From positions 1 through 64,000 of the forward strand of contig NZ_LMAK01000030.1 of assembly GCF_001439665.1 (NCBI RefSeq): a stretch of 64,000 nucleotides of DNA. The letters are read 5' to 3'. Both the position numbers and the translations under genes were made by a program. Below are positions 8,321 through 15,878 of this stretch, piece after piece. Within the stretch, counting starts at the first letter, position 1; every line of letters starts with the position of its first letter. The stretch comes from Formosa algae (GTDB lineage: Bacteria; Bacteroidota; Bacteroidia; Flavobacteriales; Flavobacteriaceae). Below the pieces are notes generated by a model. The model was not told the origin of the DNA. It searched no databases and saw only the letters and a program-made list of their open reading frames with translations.

Positions 8321-9454
8321 TTAACTTGAAATTGTTTTTCTTAATGCTTGAATTAGAGCATCGACATCTGCTTTTGATGAACATTTATCAATAGACACTC
8401 TTATGTTATTATAGTTATTGTAATTAGTTATATTCATTGCCTTAAGTACATGTGAACCATCCATAACTCCAGAATTACAAGCAGACCCATTACTCAATGC
8501 TATTGATTTATTCATGCCTATAAATACATTAGAATCTAAATTTTCTATAATTATATTAACAATGTTTGATGATCGTAAATTCCGTTCCGAGATGATTTTA
8601 CAATTTGTAATGTTCTTTAAAGAACTTATGAAATAATCTACTATTGATTCAATTTTAGAAATACTCTCATCCATTCCATCATAAATAACTTCACACGCTT
8701 TACCCAATCCTACAATTAAAGGGGTGTTATATGTGCCTCCTCTTAATCCTCCTTCTTGTCCGCCTCCATGAATTAGAGGAGTCAATTCTATTCCTTCTCT
8801 TTTATATAGCGCACCTATTCCTTTTGGTCCATTTAGTTTATGACCTGAGAAACAAAGCATATCAATTTGGTCTTCTTCAATATCTACATTAATCTTGCCG
8901 ACAGCTTGTGTAGCATCACAGAAAAAAGCAATATTATTATCATTACAGAGTTTTCCGATGTCTCTAATTGGCTGAATCACACCTGTTTCATTGTTGATGT
9001 ACATAATTACAACAATTAAAGTGTTTTTCTTTACGGATTCCCGTAATTGCTCTAAAGAAATTAAACCACTTTCATCCACATCTAAATAAGTAACTTCATA
9101 GCCCTTAGTTTCTAAGTATTCACATGTAGATAAAACAGCTTTATGCTCTGTTTGTACTGTAATAATATGGTTTCCTTTATCTTGGTTGGATTCAACATAA
9201 CCTTTAATTGCGAGGTTGATTGATTCTGTTGATCCTGAAGTGAATATAATTTCATCTTTATCGCAATTAATAATATTTGCAACCTGTATTCTAGACCTAT
9301 CAATTGCTTGTTTAGCTATTTCTCCAAACTTATGAGAACTAGAAGCATTGCCGTAAAATTCTGTAAAATAGGGAAGCATTTCATCTAAAACTCTTTGATC
9401 AATTTTAGTAGTAGATGCTGTGTCCAAATATGACACGTATATGTTTGTATTCAT
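8321..9454 (-). CDS. Cysteine desulfurase (IscS/DndA-like), class V PLP enzyme
   Basis: It removes sulfur from L-cysteine as an enzyme-bound persulfide. Seen are the PLP-lysine motif SGHKLNGPKG, the histidine-bearing TEHKAV segment, and the mobile active-site loop SNGSACNSG with its cysteine. I take the ATG at 9454 (MNTNIYVSYLDTAST, 377 residues) as the start. The 31 residues that an upstream start at 9547 would add look unlike the family, whose members begin near the YLDxAAT-type motif. It is the first gene of the tight leftward operon with the PLD helicase and SMC ATPase, as DndA/SspA genes lead phosphorothioation clusters. No IscU, IscA or Fe-S genes are adjacent, which argues against a housekeeping Isc operon. 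Confidence 0.88.
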   Translation of the reverse strand: MNTNIYVSYLDTASTTKIDQRVLDEMLPYFTEFYGNASSSHKFGEIAKQAIDRSRIQVANIINCDKDEIIFTSGSTESINLAIKGYVESNQDKGNHIITVQTEHKAVLSTCEYLETKGYEVTYLDVDESGLISLEQLRESVKKNTLIVVIMYINNETGVIQPIRDIGKLCNDNNIAFFCDATQAVGKINVDIEEDQIDMLCFSGHKLNGPKGIGALYKREGIELTPLIHGGGQEGGLRGGTYNTPLIVGLGKACEVIYDGMDESISKIESIVDYFISSLKNITNCKIISERNLRSSNIVNIIIENLDSNVFIGMNKSIALSNGSACNSGVMDGSHVLKAMNITNYNNYNNIRVSIDKCSSKADVDALIQALRKTISS

Positions 9455-9934
9455 TAATTTTACCAGTTTTGAATAATGGTTTTTTTTAATTAGTTTGCTA
9501 TAAGTAGAGGGAGGCTTAAAAATAATGATATTAAATTTTAAAATCAATTTTTAATATAAAAATCTATAATTATATAAATGTAGAAGTATATGATTATAGA
9601 TTTAAATAAAGCTCTTTTTTGGCTTTAAATGAGGTTAATTTTACTGCCTAAAACTGAATAAGTATACATTACAGTTAGGTTTATAGAAACAAGTTTAAAA
9701 ATAAGAGAGAAGAATAAATTAATGTTTAATCTCGCAATATTTACTTGTATAGAATTCTCAGGAAGGATTTTGCTGTTTTCCGTTTTAAAAATCAGTTGAT
9801 TTTTATTAAGTCTTAGGAGAATTTTAAATCAACTGATTTTTAAAATGCGCCTCAGCGGCAGGCGTCACGGAAGGCTTGGTAGCAAATAAAAAGGAGGGGT
9901 TGTGCTCTTGCAATATTCAATACCCCAAAACGGA
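9455..9934. other. Intergenic boundary between defence operon and mobile element
   Basis: These 480 bases have no convincing gene. They contain the upstream region of the desulfurase operon (no clear TAnnTTTG box found), a perfect 20-bp inverted repeat at 9783-9845, and from about 9846 to 9900 a block visibly richer in G and C than its surroundings. The latter could be a structured RNA, a recombination scar or the tail of a decayed gene. I could not assign it. Confidence 0.5.
9783..9845. repeat. Perfect 20-bp inverted repeat with 23-bp spacer
   Basis: The arm at 9783-9802 is the exact reverse complement of 9826-9845. Each arm itself contains the near-palindrome ATCAnnTGAT. It lies about 90 bases beyond the stop of the gene ending at 9935 and could act as a terminator for it, although there is no long G/C stem. 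An operator or element-end role is equally possible. Confidence 0.7.
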
Positions 9935-11005
9935 TTATAATGTTTTGTTTTTGTTCTTAAGATAAATAGTTGGTTTACTTTTTCTAGTATAGAATCGAAG
10001 TATGTTTGGGTCCAAGCCTTTATCTAGGTTGTACGCTTTCAGTTCTAGACTATCTTTAAAACCAGAATATTCAAATAATGACATTGATTTTAAATGGCTC
10101 GAGCTATCAAAGTAATTTTTAAGCTCAGAAAAACTCTCAGTTTTCAGTAGCTCTTTTGAGTTTTTGTACTTCTTATTTTCGAATCTATGGCTTTCAAAAT
10201 TCTTTATAATTATTGATTCTAAAGAACATTTAAGATTACTATCTATGTCTGTTTTTGTATTACTAGTAGGTATTATGAATGATTTTTCAAAGTCTATTAT
10301 TTTACCTTCATACAATTCTAGCTCTTTATCTGATTTTGGAAAAATATAATTATATAACCTATATTCAATTTCTCTGAATGTTTGTCCTATTTTTAAAAAA
10401 TCAGAATTTTTAAAAACAAGAACGTAGAAAATTTCAGTACGATTATTCTTTTTATTTTCCCATTTTTCTTTATTAATTTGACATCTCCTTAAATATAGCC
10501 CTTTTAAACTTAGTTTTTTATGCTTCCGTAAATAAGCATTATTTGTAAATGTACCATAAGCCAAATCTCTTGAATCTTTAAAAGTGGTGGTGAAATGTGA
10601 CCAATCTGCTCCATGTAGGTCGTACATATCTTTTACAAAATTATTTATGAAATCCTGTTTGTTAATAGTGTAATACCTGGGGTTTGAAGGCTCCGATTTT
10701 AAAAACAATTCACAGTCAATAAGTGAGTTGTCTTCTGTTATACAATCAAAATCTACTTTTTTTAATTCTCTTGATTTTATAGAAAATATATATTTAGTGT
10801 TTTTCATTTTTCCATAGATATTTCCTGTGTCAGAATAATAGGCCGTAAAATAATCCCAATCATTATTGAAATCCGTGTATAATTCATTTAAAAATTTTGT
10901 TAATAAAAATGCTAATGTAATTTTACGTTTAATTTTTTCTCCATTTTTAAAAAAAATGTCGCAGTGCATTTCCAAGTTAAAATACTCTTCCTTAAAACTT
11001 TCCAT
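9935..11005 (-). CDS. GIY-YIG/T5orf172-like domain protein
   Basis: The protein has 356 residues. The central segment at about 195-222 (FYVLVFKNSDFLKIGQT followed by R-x6-Y) resembles the YVxxF...KIGxT...R core of T5orf172/MUG113 members of the GIY-YIG nuclease superfamily. The N-terminal half holds two similar short units (one ending DFNNDWDYFTAYYSDTGNIYGK, the other GADWSHFTTTFKDSRDLAYG), suggesting an internal duplication of an 'xDWxxFT' module. It is lysine-rich, with no signal peptide. It stands alone at the left end of the mob genes, a usual place for cargo. It could be a defence or anti-defence nuclease. The domain call is tentative. Confidence 0.5.
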   Translation of the reverse strand: MESFKEEYFNLEMHCDIFFKNGEKIKRKITLAFLLTKFLNELYTDFNNDWDYFTAYYSDTGNIYGKMKNTKYIFSIKSRELKKVDFDCITEDNSLIDCELFLKSEPSNPRYYTINKQDFINNFVKDMYDLHGADWSHFTTTFKDSRDLAYGTFTNNAYLRKHKKLSLKGLYLRRCQINKEKWENKKNNRTEIFYVLVFKNSDFLKIGQTFREIEYRLYNYIFPKSDKELELYEGKIIDFEKSFIIPTSNTKTDIDSNLKCSLESIIIKNFESHRFENKKYKNSKELLKTESFSELKNYFDSSSHLKSMSLFEYSGFKDSLELKAYNLDKGLDPNILRFYTRKSKPTIYLKNKNKTL

Positions 11006-11127
11006 GTTTTTCTTTTTTATTGCTAGCTTTCTAGTCCAAATAAGTTTAGGTTTTATTGAAATGAAAGGGCTAACGATTGATTATAAAATAGTTTGATTTG
11101 AATTGAGATGAATTCAAGATTAAGTTG

Positions 11128-12105
11128 TTATTCTTGTGGAGCTATAGACTCAAAAAAATCCTGAATTCCTTCTTGTAGTGAAATTGGGTGATTGGATAAC
11201 GAAACTTGCTTAGGAGTTGGGGCAATATCCGCTGTGGATATCATGGTTAAATATAAATCTCTACCAGTTCTTTTCCATAGTGCAAAAGTGTATTCAGTAT
11301 TAGCCTCTAAAACAATCTTATTTTTAAAAGTAACTCCACCAGCGTATTCTGGACTGTCAGGGTGATTACTAATGGGATTACTAATGGGATTACTGGTTAA
11401 CCTAAACTGTAATTTATTTGTATCATTAACTTGAGTTGATTCCATAGCAGGTGCAGTAGGAGAAAAATATTTAAACTCTTCTTTTAGGCGAGGTAAATAT
11501 TGATAATCCTCTATTCTATCACTCCAATCATTTCTAACAAGAAAAATTAAATTCAAGGCAGCTAAATCGTATAAGCCTCGAAATAACTTTTTAAAATTTG
11601 ATTGACCTAATTTAGACCAATACTCCTTTTTAAGTGCTTTAAAATCCGTAGATAAACAGTTATGTAATAATTCACTCAAGAATGGAGATAGATCCATCCA
11701 TCTGTGTTCATTTATTGCATCCTCATATTTCTGAACAAGTGCTTTTTGCTCCTCCTTTTTTTTCAATGCTAGAGCTTTTATTTCTTCCTCTTCACATGCA
11801 TTACATTTATAGGAAAAATAACGATGTTTATAGCGTCCGATAGATTGTTTAAAATCAGATTGACTTGTCGCTTTGTTTCCAGATAATTTGTCACAAGTGC
11901 TACATACAATGTCGTAAGTAAGAATAGAATAAGTCTGTATGATTTTGGTGAGTTCAGACTGTTCTAAATTAAATTGGTTTTTAACCTGCAAAGGCTTTTG
12001 TTGAAACTCCAATGAGTTATCTATTTTCCAATAGGTATCAACAATGTCTTTTTGAATGCTAGTACATTCATTTAAATAGGCGATTTCGATGTTTTTTATT
12101 TCCAT
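11128..12105 (-). CDS. Unrecognised element protein with two CxxC pairs
   Basis: The start is taken at the ATG at 12105 (MEIKNIEIAYLN, 325 residues). The frame extends upstream, but that part overlaps a nested inverted repeat. Residues about 68-105 hold CSTC and CNAC pairs with a basic stretch between them, consistent with a zinc ribbon. A coiled, charged segment and a helical domain follow. Near residue 255 the sequence NPISNPISNHP comes from a short tandem DNA repeat (about 11369-11400). The C-terminal ~70 residues look beta-rich. I know no family. Its site beside the partition and mobilization genes suggests an element maintenance or cargo role. Confidence 0.6.
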   Translation of the reverse strand: MEIKNIEIAYLNECTSIQKDIVDTYWKIDNSLEFQQKPLQVKNQFNLEQSELTKIIQTYSILTYDIVCSTCDKLSGNKATSQSDFKQSIGRYKHRYFSYKCNACEEEEIKALALKKKEEQKALVQKYEDAINEHRWMDLSPFLSELLHNCLSTDFKALKKEYWSKLGQSNFKKLFRGLYDLAALNLIFLVRNDWSDRIEDYQYLPRLKEEFKYFSPTAPAMESTQVNDTNKLQFRLTSNPISNPISNHPDSPEYAGGVTFKNKIVLEANTEYTFALWKRTGRDLYLTMISTADIAPTPKQVSLSNHPISLQEGIQDFFESIAPQE

Positions 12106-12156
12106 AATTACGTTAAATAAAAAAGCGTGGAACTGTAACTTATTGGTCTTAGTGGT

Positions 12157-12247
12157 CTCGCCAGAAACCTTCCCTCCAAATAAGAACAGCCCACGCATAA
12201 CGTGGGCGTCTTAGTTTTGATATTGGAGGGATTATAAACCTGGCGAG
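12157..12247. repeat. Nested inverted repeat upstream of the CxxC-protein gene
   Basis: Three pairs of arms nest around one centre: CTCGCCAG (12157-12164) with CTGGCGAG (12240-12247), TCCCTCCAA (12171-12179) with TTGGAGGGA (12223-12231), and GCCCACG (12189-12195) with CGTGGGC (12201-12207). The whole could fold into a branched hairpin on either strand. Possible roles are a structured leader RNA of the gene starting at 12105, a single-strand origin, or a recombination site. Confidence 0.7.
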
Positions 12248-12351
12248 TTTCTAAAACCAAATCAAAAGCTAAACGCTTTATATGTTAATATTTTTTACAT
12301 CTGTAAATCTTTTGCAAGATACACAGATAAATTTTTATAGTTAATAGTTTA

Positions 12352-12579
12352 TTAGGTTTTAAGATATTGCTCTAAGGCTTTATTCATAATGTTTTTTAGG
12401 CTAGTGTCTTCTTTAATAGCCTTTAGTTTTACCTTTTTTAAAAGTTGCTTTGATAAATAGAAAGAGAATTGAATTTCTTCACCCTTTCTTGTGTTTACAG
12501 GTGTCACTTTCTGCATCGTTTTAGAATTCTCATTTGCTTTTACTTTATTTAGCAAATCACTAATATTATCTTTTTCCAT
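12352..12579 (-). CDS. Small ribbon-helix-helix-type protein, probable ParA partner
   Basis: This is a 75-residue protein. The C-terminal half (IQFSFYLSKQLLKKVKLKAI, then a helix ending ALEQYL) fits a ribbon-helix-helix DNA-binding fold of the kind used by small centromere-binding partition proteins. It lies 18 bases after the ParA gene on the same strand, the usual order for parA with a small parB-like gene. It would bind a partition site and load ParA. No repeated centromere site could be identified. Confidence 0.6.
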   Translation of the reverse strand: MEKDNISDLLNKVKANENSKTMQKVTPVNTRKGEEIQFSFYLSKQLLKKVKLKAIKEDTSLKNIMNKALEQYLKT

Positions 12580-12597
12580 AAATCCATATTTATATAA

Positions 12598-13188
12598 TTA
12601 TACAAGTCGCTGTAACATATCTTGTGTTAAACCATCTAACTGTTGTTGTGCATTTTTATCCTTCTTTACTCCACCAACCAAAACAGAACGCGTAAATGAA
12701 ACGAGATCTGAAATATGAGTTCTTGCAATTGGAACATTATACTCAGATAACTCAATTTGAATGTCTAGAGTGAGCGTTGTGTTAGCCTTAATCATGTTAA
12801 ACACAATAAGTGCATGATCCTTTTTATTTTCATTTTCTATCAACTCTATAGTACTTTTAATAGCTAATAAATCTAAAACTCCAGCTTTAGTCGGAATTAG
12901 AATTAAATCGGCCATATTAATTAATTTAGGTAATTGATCAGATAAATACGGTGGTGTATCTATAAATACAAAATCATATTCAAATTGAACAACCTTATCA
13001 ATATTATCAATAGAGGATAAAATATCAAAACTTGAAACGATATCCTTCAACTGAGACAAACTTCCTTGCAAGTCCATATCAATTAAAGCAACCTTAGCTC
13101 TGTTAGATATATTTTTAGCGAGATTAAAGGCGAGGGTACTTTTACCGACCCCTCCTTTTTGGTGTGTTATAAGTATTATTTTGGTCAT
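12598..13188 (-). CDS. parA: ParA family partition ATPase
   Basis: This 196-residue protein has a deviant Walker A, KGGVGKST, at about residues 11-18, preceded by the usual ILITHQ strand, and a Walker B VFIDTPP at about 74-80. The short length without an N-terminal DNA-binding domain is that of the small plasmid ParA (type Ib) class. It overlaps the relaxase gene by 47 bases, showing tight coupling of partition and mobilization genes. The small RHH-type gene follows. It probably stabilises the element in its extrachromosomal form. Confidence 0.88.
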   Translation of the reverse strand: MTKIILITHQKGGVGKSTLAFNLAKNISNRAKVALIDMDLQGSLSQLKDIVSSFDILSSIDNIDKVVQFEYDFVFIDTPPYLSDQLPKLINMADLILIPTKAGVLDLLAIKSTIELIENENKKDHALIVFNMIKANTTLTLDIQIELSEYNVPIARTHISDLVSFTRSVLVGGVKKDKNAQQQLDGLTQDMLQRLV

Positions 13189-14077
13189 GTTCTCTAGTTT
13201 TAATGACAGATTGTTTTGTCAGTTTTTCTATCGTTTTTTCTATTTTTTTCATAAGCGCTTCTTTCTCTTTTGGAGAACCATTTTTTAAAATGTATTGATT
13301 CTTGAATTTTTCTCGCTCGGGGCGCTTGTATTTGAAAAATTCATCAAAACTTTTTTCATTCATATTAATCCAATTCATTCTATCAAAACCAACATGATAT
13401 GTATTACCTCCAATGGATCGCGTTGTTGAACGTTCTTTAGTTGTAGGTGTTAATTTTAAACGTTGTGTTTTATCTTTCCGTCCTACAATGATATGAGCGT
13501 GACTTTGTAGGCCTGGCTTGTAATCTCCGTTTTTAAACAAACCTTCTACAACTTCGGGATCTGTACCTTTAAATTTTCTGAAGTGCTCTATCTTAGCATA
13601 GTAAACAAGATCCTTTCCTGTTTTAAGACCTTTGTCTTCTCTATTAAAGTTTTTTGCATAATTAGTCATAACGATTCTGGCATATGCTTTAATTTTAGAA
13701 TTGAAGAACTTGTATTCCTCTTGATTTAAATCCCATATATTTTTAATTTCTTTTTTATCTGTTATTCTTGACAGTATGTGTTTTAGTTCTTGCTGACTAA
13801 AATTTAATGTTGGAGCAAAATACTTAGCATCTTTTTTTCCTAATTTTTTAATATTACTATCGATAGCTGAAATGACTTCGTTCGTGCTAATATTGTCTTT
13901 TGAGTGAGTAAAAAAGAATTGTTTCCTTTTTTCAATAGCCATTCTTTCGAGGCTACTTATTGCTTTCTGTTGTAAACGATCTAGCTCATTGTTCTCTTTT
14001 TCTAGATACAATGCTAGATCCACACAGCTAGAAGTATTTGTGGCACCTAATGTGCTATGAGGTTTACTTATTGGCAT
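13142..14077 (-). CDS. BtgB/DUF5712-type mobilization protein (putative relaxase)
   Basis: This is a 311-residue protein. The N-terminus has the CVDLALYLEKEN pattern common to Bacteroidota DUF5712/BtgB mobilization proteins. The GLQSHAHIIVGRKD segment at about 195-208 has an HxH pair of the type that binds metal in HUH relaxases. The C-terminus is strongly basic. It should nick the element's oriT and pilot the strand during transfer. Its start overlaps the BfmA gene stop by one base and its end overlaps parA by 47 bases. The catalytic tyrosine cannot be named with confidence, so the enzymatic role is inferred from family. Confidence 0.75.
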   Translation of the reverse strand: MPISKPHSTLGATNTSSCVDLALYLEKENNELDRLQQKAISSLERMAIEKRKQFFFTHSKDNISTNEVISAIDSNIKKLGKKDAKYFAPTLNFSQQELKHILSRITDKKEIKNIWDLNQEEYKFFNSKIKAYARIVMTNYAKNFNREDKGLKTGKDLVYYAKIEHFRKFKGTDPEVVEGLFKNGDYKPGLQSHAHIIVGRKDKTQRLKLTPTTKERSTTRSIGGNTYHVGFDRMNWINMNEKSFDEFFKYKRPEREKFKNQYILKNGSPKEKEALMKKIEKTIEKLTKQSVIKTREHDQNNTYNTPKRRGR

Positions 14078-14583
14078 TACTCAAAAAAGTTTTTAACCCT
14101 ATTAACTATTCCCGATTTGTTTTTTTTATCTATCAATTTTGACATCTCGGTTAATGCTTTTTGTTGCTTAATAAAAGCAGCATAAATTTTACTGAGTTCG
14201 TTGGTAATGCGATTTGTTCTATTTTCATCTATTCGATCTATTTTTACAGAAGTCTCTTCGCTCCATCTAATCGAACTATTAATTCTTGTATTTATAATAT
14301 TACTTTGAGATTTTTGTTCTTTAGAATACTCGAAAATATCAGTTCTTAATGGTTTTAAAATATCCCGTTCTTGTACTTTTAGAAAAGAAACTATTCGCTT
14401 ATCTAAAGCCTTTACCATTGCGGCAGGGTTTTCGTTTATGGCTTCAACAGGGTTAATGCCCGTTCTTTTAAAATAGAGGATCATAGATTGAACTAAATCG
14501 CCATATGGAACACCAAAAACCTTAGAAATTTTAACTAATTCGTTATGGTGAAATTCTTTAATTAAGATGCTTTTTTTCTTCAT
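14077..14583 (-). CDS. BfmA/BtgA family mobilization accessory protein
   Basis: I choose the ATG at 14583 (MKKKSILIKEFHHNEL); a TTG at 14610 would add nine residues. The FLKVQERDILKPLRTDI stretch at about residues 75-91 resembles the family segment seen in BfmA/BtgA proteins of Bacteroides mobilizable elements. The N-terminus is a short basic, RHH-like region, and the rest is coiled coil. Such proteins bind oriT and recruit the relaxase, which is the next gene. An oriT-like hairpin lies about 120 bases upstream. Confidence 0.75.
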   Translation of the reverse strand: MKKKSILIKEFHHNELVKISKVFGVPYGDLVQSMILYFKRTGINPVEAINENPAAMVKALDKRIVSFLKVQERDILKPLRTDIFEYSKEQKSQSNIINTRINSSIRWSEETSVKIDRIDENRTNRITNELSKIYAAFIKQQKALTEMSKLIDKKNKSGIVNRVKNFFE

Positions 14584-14704
14584 TTTATTCTTTTTTACAT
14601 TGTTAATCAAGCTGTTAGTGTGCTTTTTATAAAAGTGCTATAATATGTTATATTAGTTATGCATAATGTAACCTAAACAATATCAGTCTTTTAAACCCCG
14701 TAGG

Positions 14705-14753
14705 GCAAGTTGAAAATAGGGGTGCAGAGCAACGAAACCCCTGTTCAACTTGC
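14705..14753. other. Candidate oriT hairpin
   Basis: A perfect 10-bp outer stem (GCAAGTTGAA at 14705-14714 with TTCAACTTGC at 14744-14753) encloses a second 6-bp stem (AGGGGT at 14718-14723 with ACCCCT at 14737-14742) and a 13-base loop. It lies directly upstream of the BfmA and relaxase genes, where oriT is expected in Bacteroidota mobilizable elements. No T-tract follows on either strand, so a terminator is less likely. The nick site is not identified. Confidence 0.55.
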
Positions 14754-14830
14754 TTAATTTCTTAACACCAAGCAGTGAGCGAACCCACCTTTGGTAAAAC
14801 ATATTTTTTTTAATAATTTATAGATGTCCA

Positions 14831-15667
14831 TTATGTATTAGTTTTCATTAAATAATCGTTTAAATCATTGTAGTTCTTATAATGAATTCTATTGTCTATA
14901 ACTTTGTTTTGAAAGTTTTCTGTTAAAATATTTGTTGCAATATTTCCAGCTTCATCATTATCTAAAAAGAGTTTTATTATAGAATAATCATTCAACAGGT
15001 CAATTACTTTTTTAACTAAAGAAGTGGAGTTCAGAATGATGAAATTTTCTTTGGGTATATGTTTTTTTAAAGTCAAATAAGAAAGAAAATCACTCCATGA
15101 TTCGAATAGAGAAACCACATTAAAATCATTGCTTATTGTGGTTATTTCTTTTTTTCCTAAGCAGTATTTTTTCGGAAAGTTCACTTCAAAGCCTCCAGAA
15201 TTATTCATAAACCCAAGACTATATAATTCTTTTCCTCTATTAAAAGAATAATGTACTTGACAACAAAATCGTTTTGCGAATTCTAAATTTATTCTTCTCT
15301 CCATTATAGAATTCAATATTGTTGGACTGCTTAATTCAGTCACTTTTTTTATAGAGTAGTTTGTTTGTTTAGATTTTTTAGGAATTGGCGGGTCAAAAGA
15401 AAAAATAAAATCTTCACCCCGAAGCCAATTGATAGCTTGTACAAAATCTACAGAAAAATATTTCATAATAAAATCTATTGTGTTACCTCCACAGCCTTCT
15501 CCAAAATCATAATACAGATTACCTTCACATTTAACAGAAGCTGTGCTCTCGTTTCTCCATTTGGCTTTAAACCAATATTGTTCTTTTTTCCTTTCAATGG
15601 CTTCAATATTTAATCTTTTTAAAATTTGAAACATTGGAATATTTCTTAAATTATCTATATCGTTCAC
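14831..15667 (-). CDS. CHC2-type zinc finger / TOPRIM primase-like protein
   Basis: This is a 278-residue protein. The N-terminal ~95 residues match the primase zinc-binding fold: YWFKAKWRNESTASVKC, then YYDFGEGCGGNTIDFI. Not all expected zinc ligands are obvious. Residues about 185-265 form a TOPRIM fold, with the acidic FESWSDFLS strand and LFLDNDEAG. This is the typical short primase of Bacteroidota plasmids and integrative elements, and it would prime replication of the excised form. Its start is 18 bases from the ACCTA iteron cluster. Confidence 0.8.
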   Translation of the reverse strand: MNDIDNLRNIPMFQILKRLNIEAIERKKEQYWFKAKWRNESTASVKCEGNLYYDFGEGCGGNTIDFIMKYFSVDFVQAINWLRGEDFIFSFDPPIPKKSKQTNYSIKKVTELSSPTILNSIMERRINLEFAKRFCCQVHYSFNRGKELYSLGFMNNSGGFEVNFPKKYCLGKKEITTISNDFNVVSLFESWSDFLSYLTLKKHIPKENFIILNSTSLVKKVIDLLNDYSIIKLFLDNDEAGNIATNILTENFQNKVIDNRIHYKNYNDLNDYLMKTNT

Positions 15668-15685
15668 TCTAATTTGATTTTAAGT

Positions 15686-15866
15686 CTACCTAGTTACCTA
15701 AACAACACAACATATTGCAAATAAGCTAATTAAAACTTAGGTAGTCTTTTTTTCAAGCTACCTAAGCTACCTATTTAGGTAAGTAAAACATTATTAAAAA
15801 CAAGTTACCTACCTAAGCTAAACACTAACAATCAATCACTTAAATCATACTAGGTAACTAGGTAAG
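15686..15866. repeat. Cluster of ACCTA iterons (candidate replication origin or operator)
   Basis: About ten copies of ACCTA/TAGGT, mostly inside the longer form (T/C)TACCTA(A/G), fall in both orientations within 181 bases. Several are paired head to tail at an 8-10 base step. The block sits between the VirE-type gene and the primase gene in an AT-rich setting. That arrangement suits an initiator-binding origin, or an operator for the primase gene. Confidence 0.7.
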
Positions 15867-15878
15867 TATATTTATAGT

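Noticed and set aside
8321-9454. Housekeeping iscS of an Isc/Suf cluster
   Set aside because: No IscU, IscA, ferredoxin, HscA/B or Suf gene is adjacent; the gene is locked in an operon with a helicase/nuclease and an SMC ATPase.
12157-12247. Retron or group II intron RNA
   Set aside because: No reverse transcriptase gene is present anywhere in the window.
14705-14753. Terminator for the primase gene
   Set aside because: The stem has no T-tract on either strand and lies upstream of the mobilization genes, so oriT is the better reading.
15686-15866. CRISPR array
   Set aside because: Repeat units are only 5-8 bases, occur in both orientations, and have no regular spacers; no cas genes are present.
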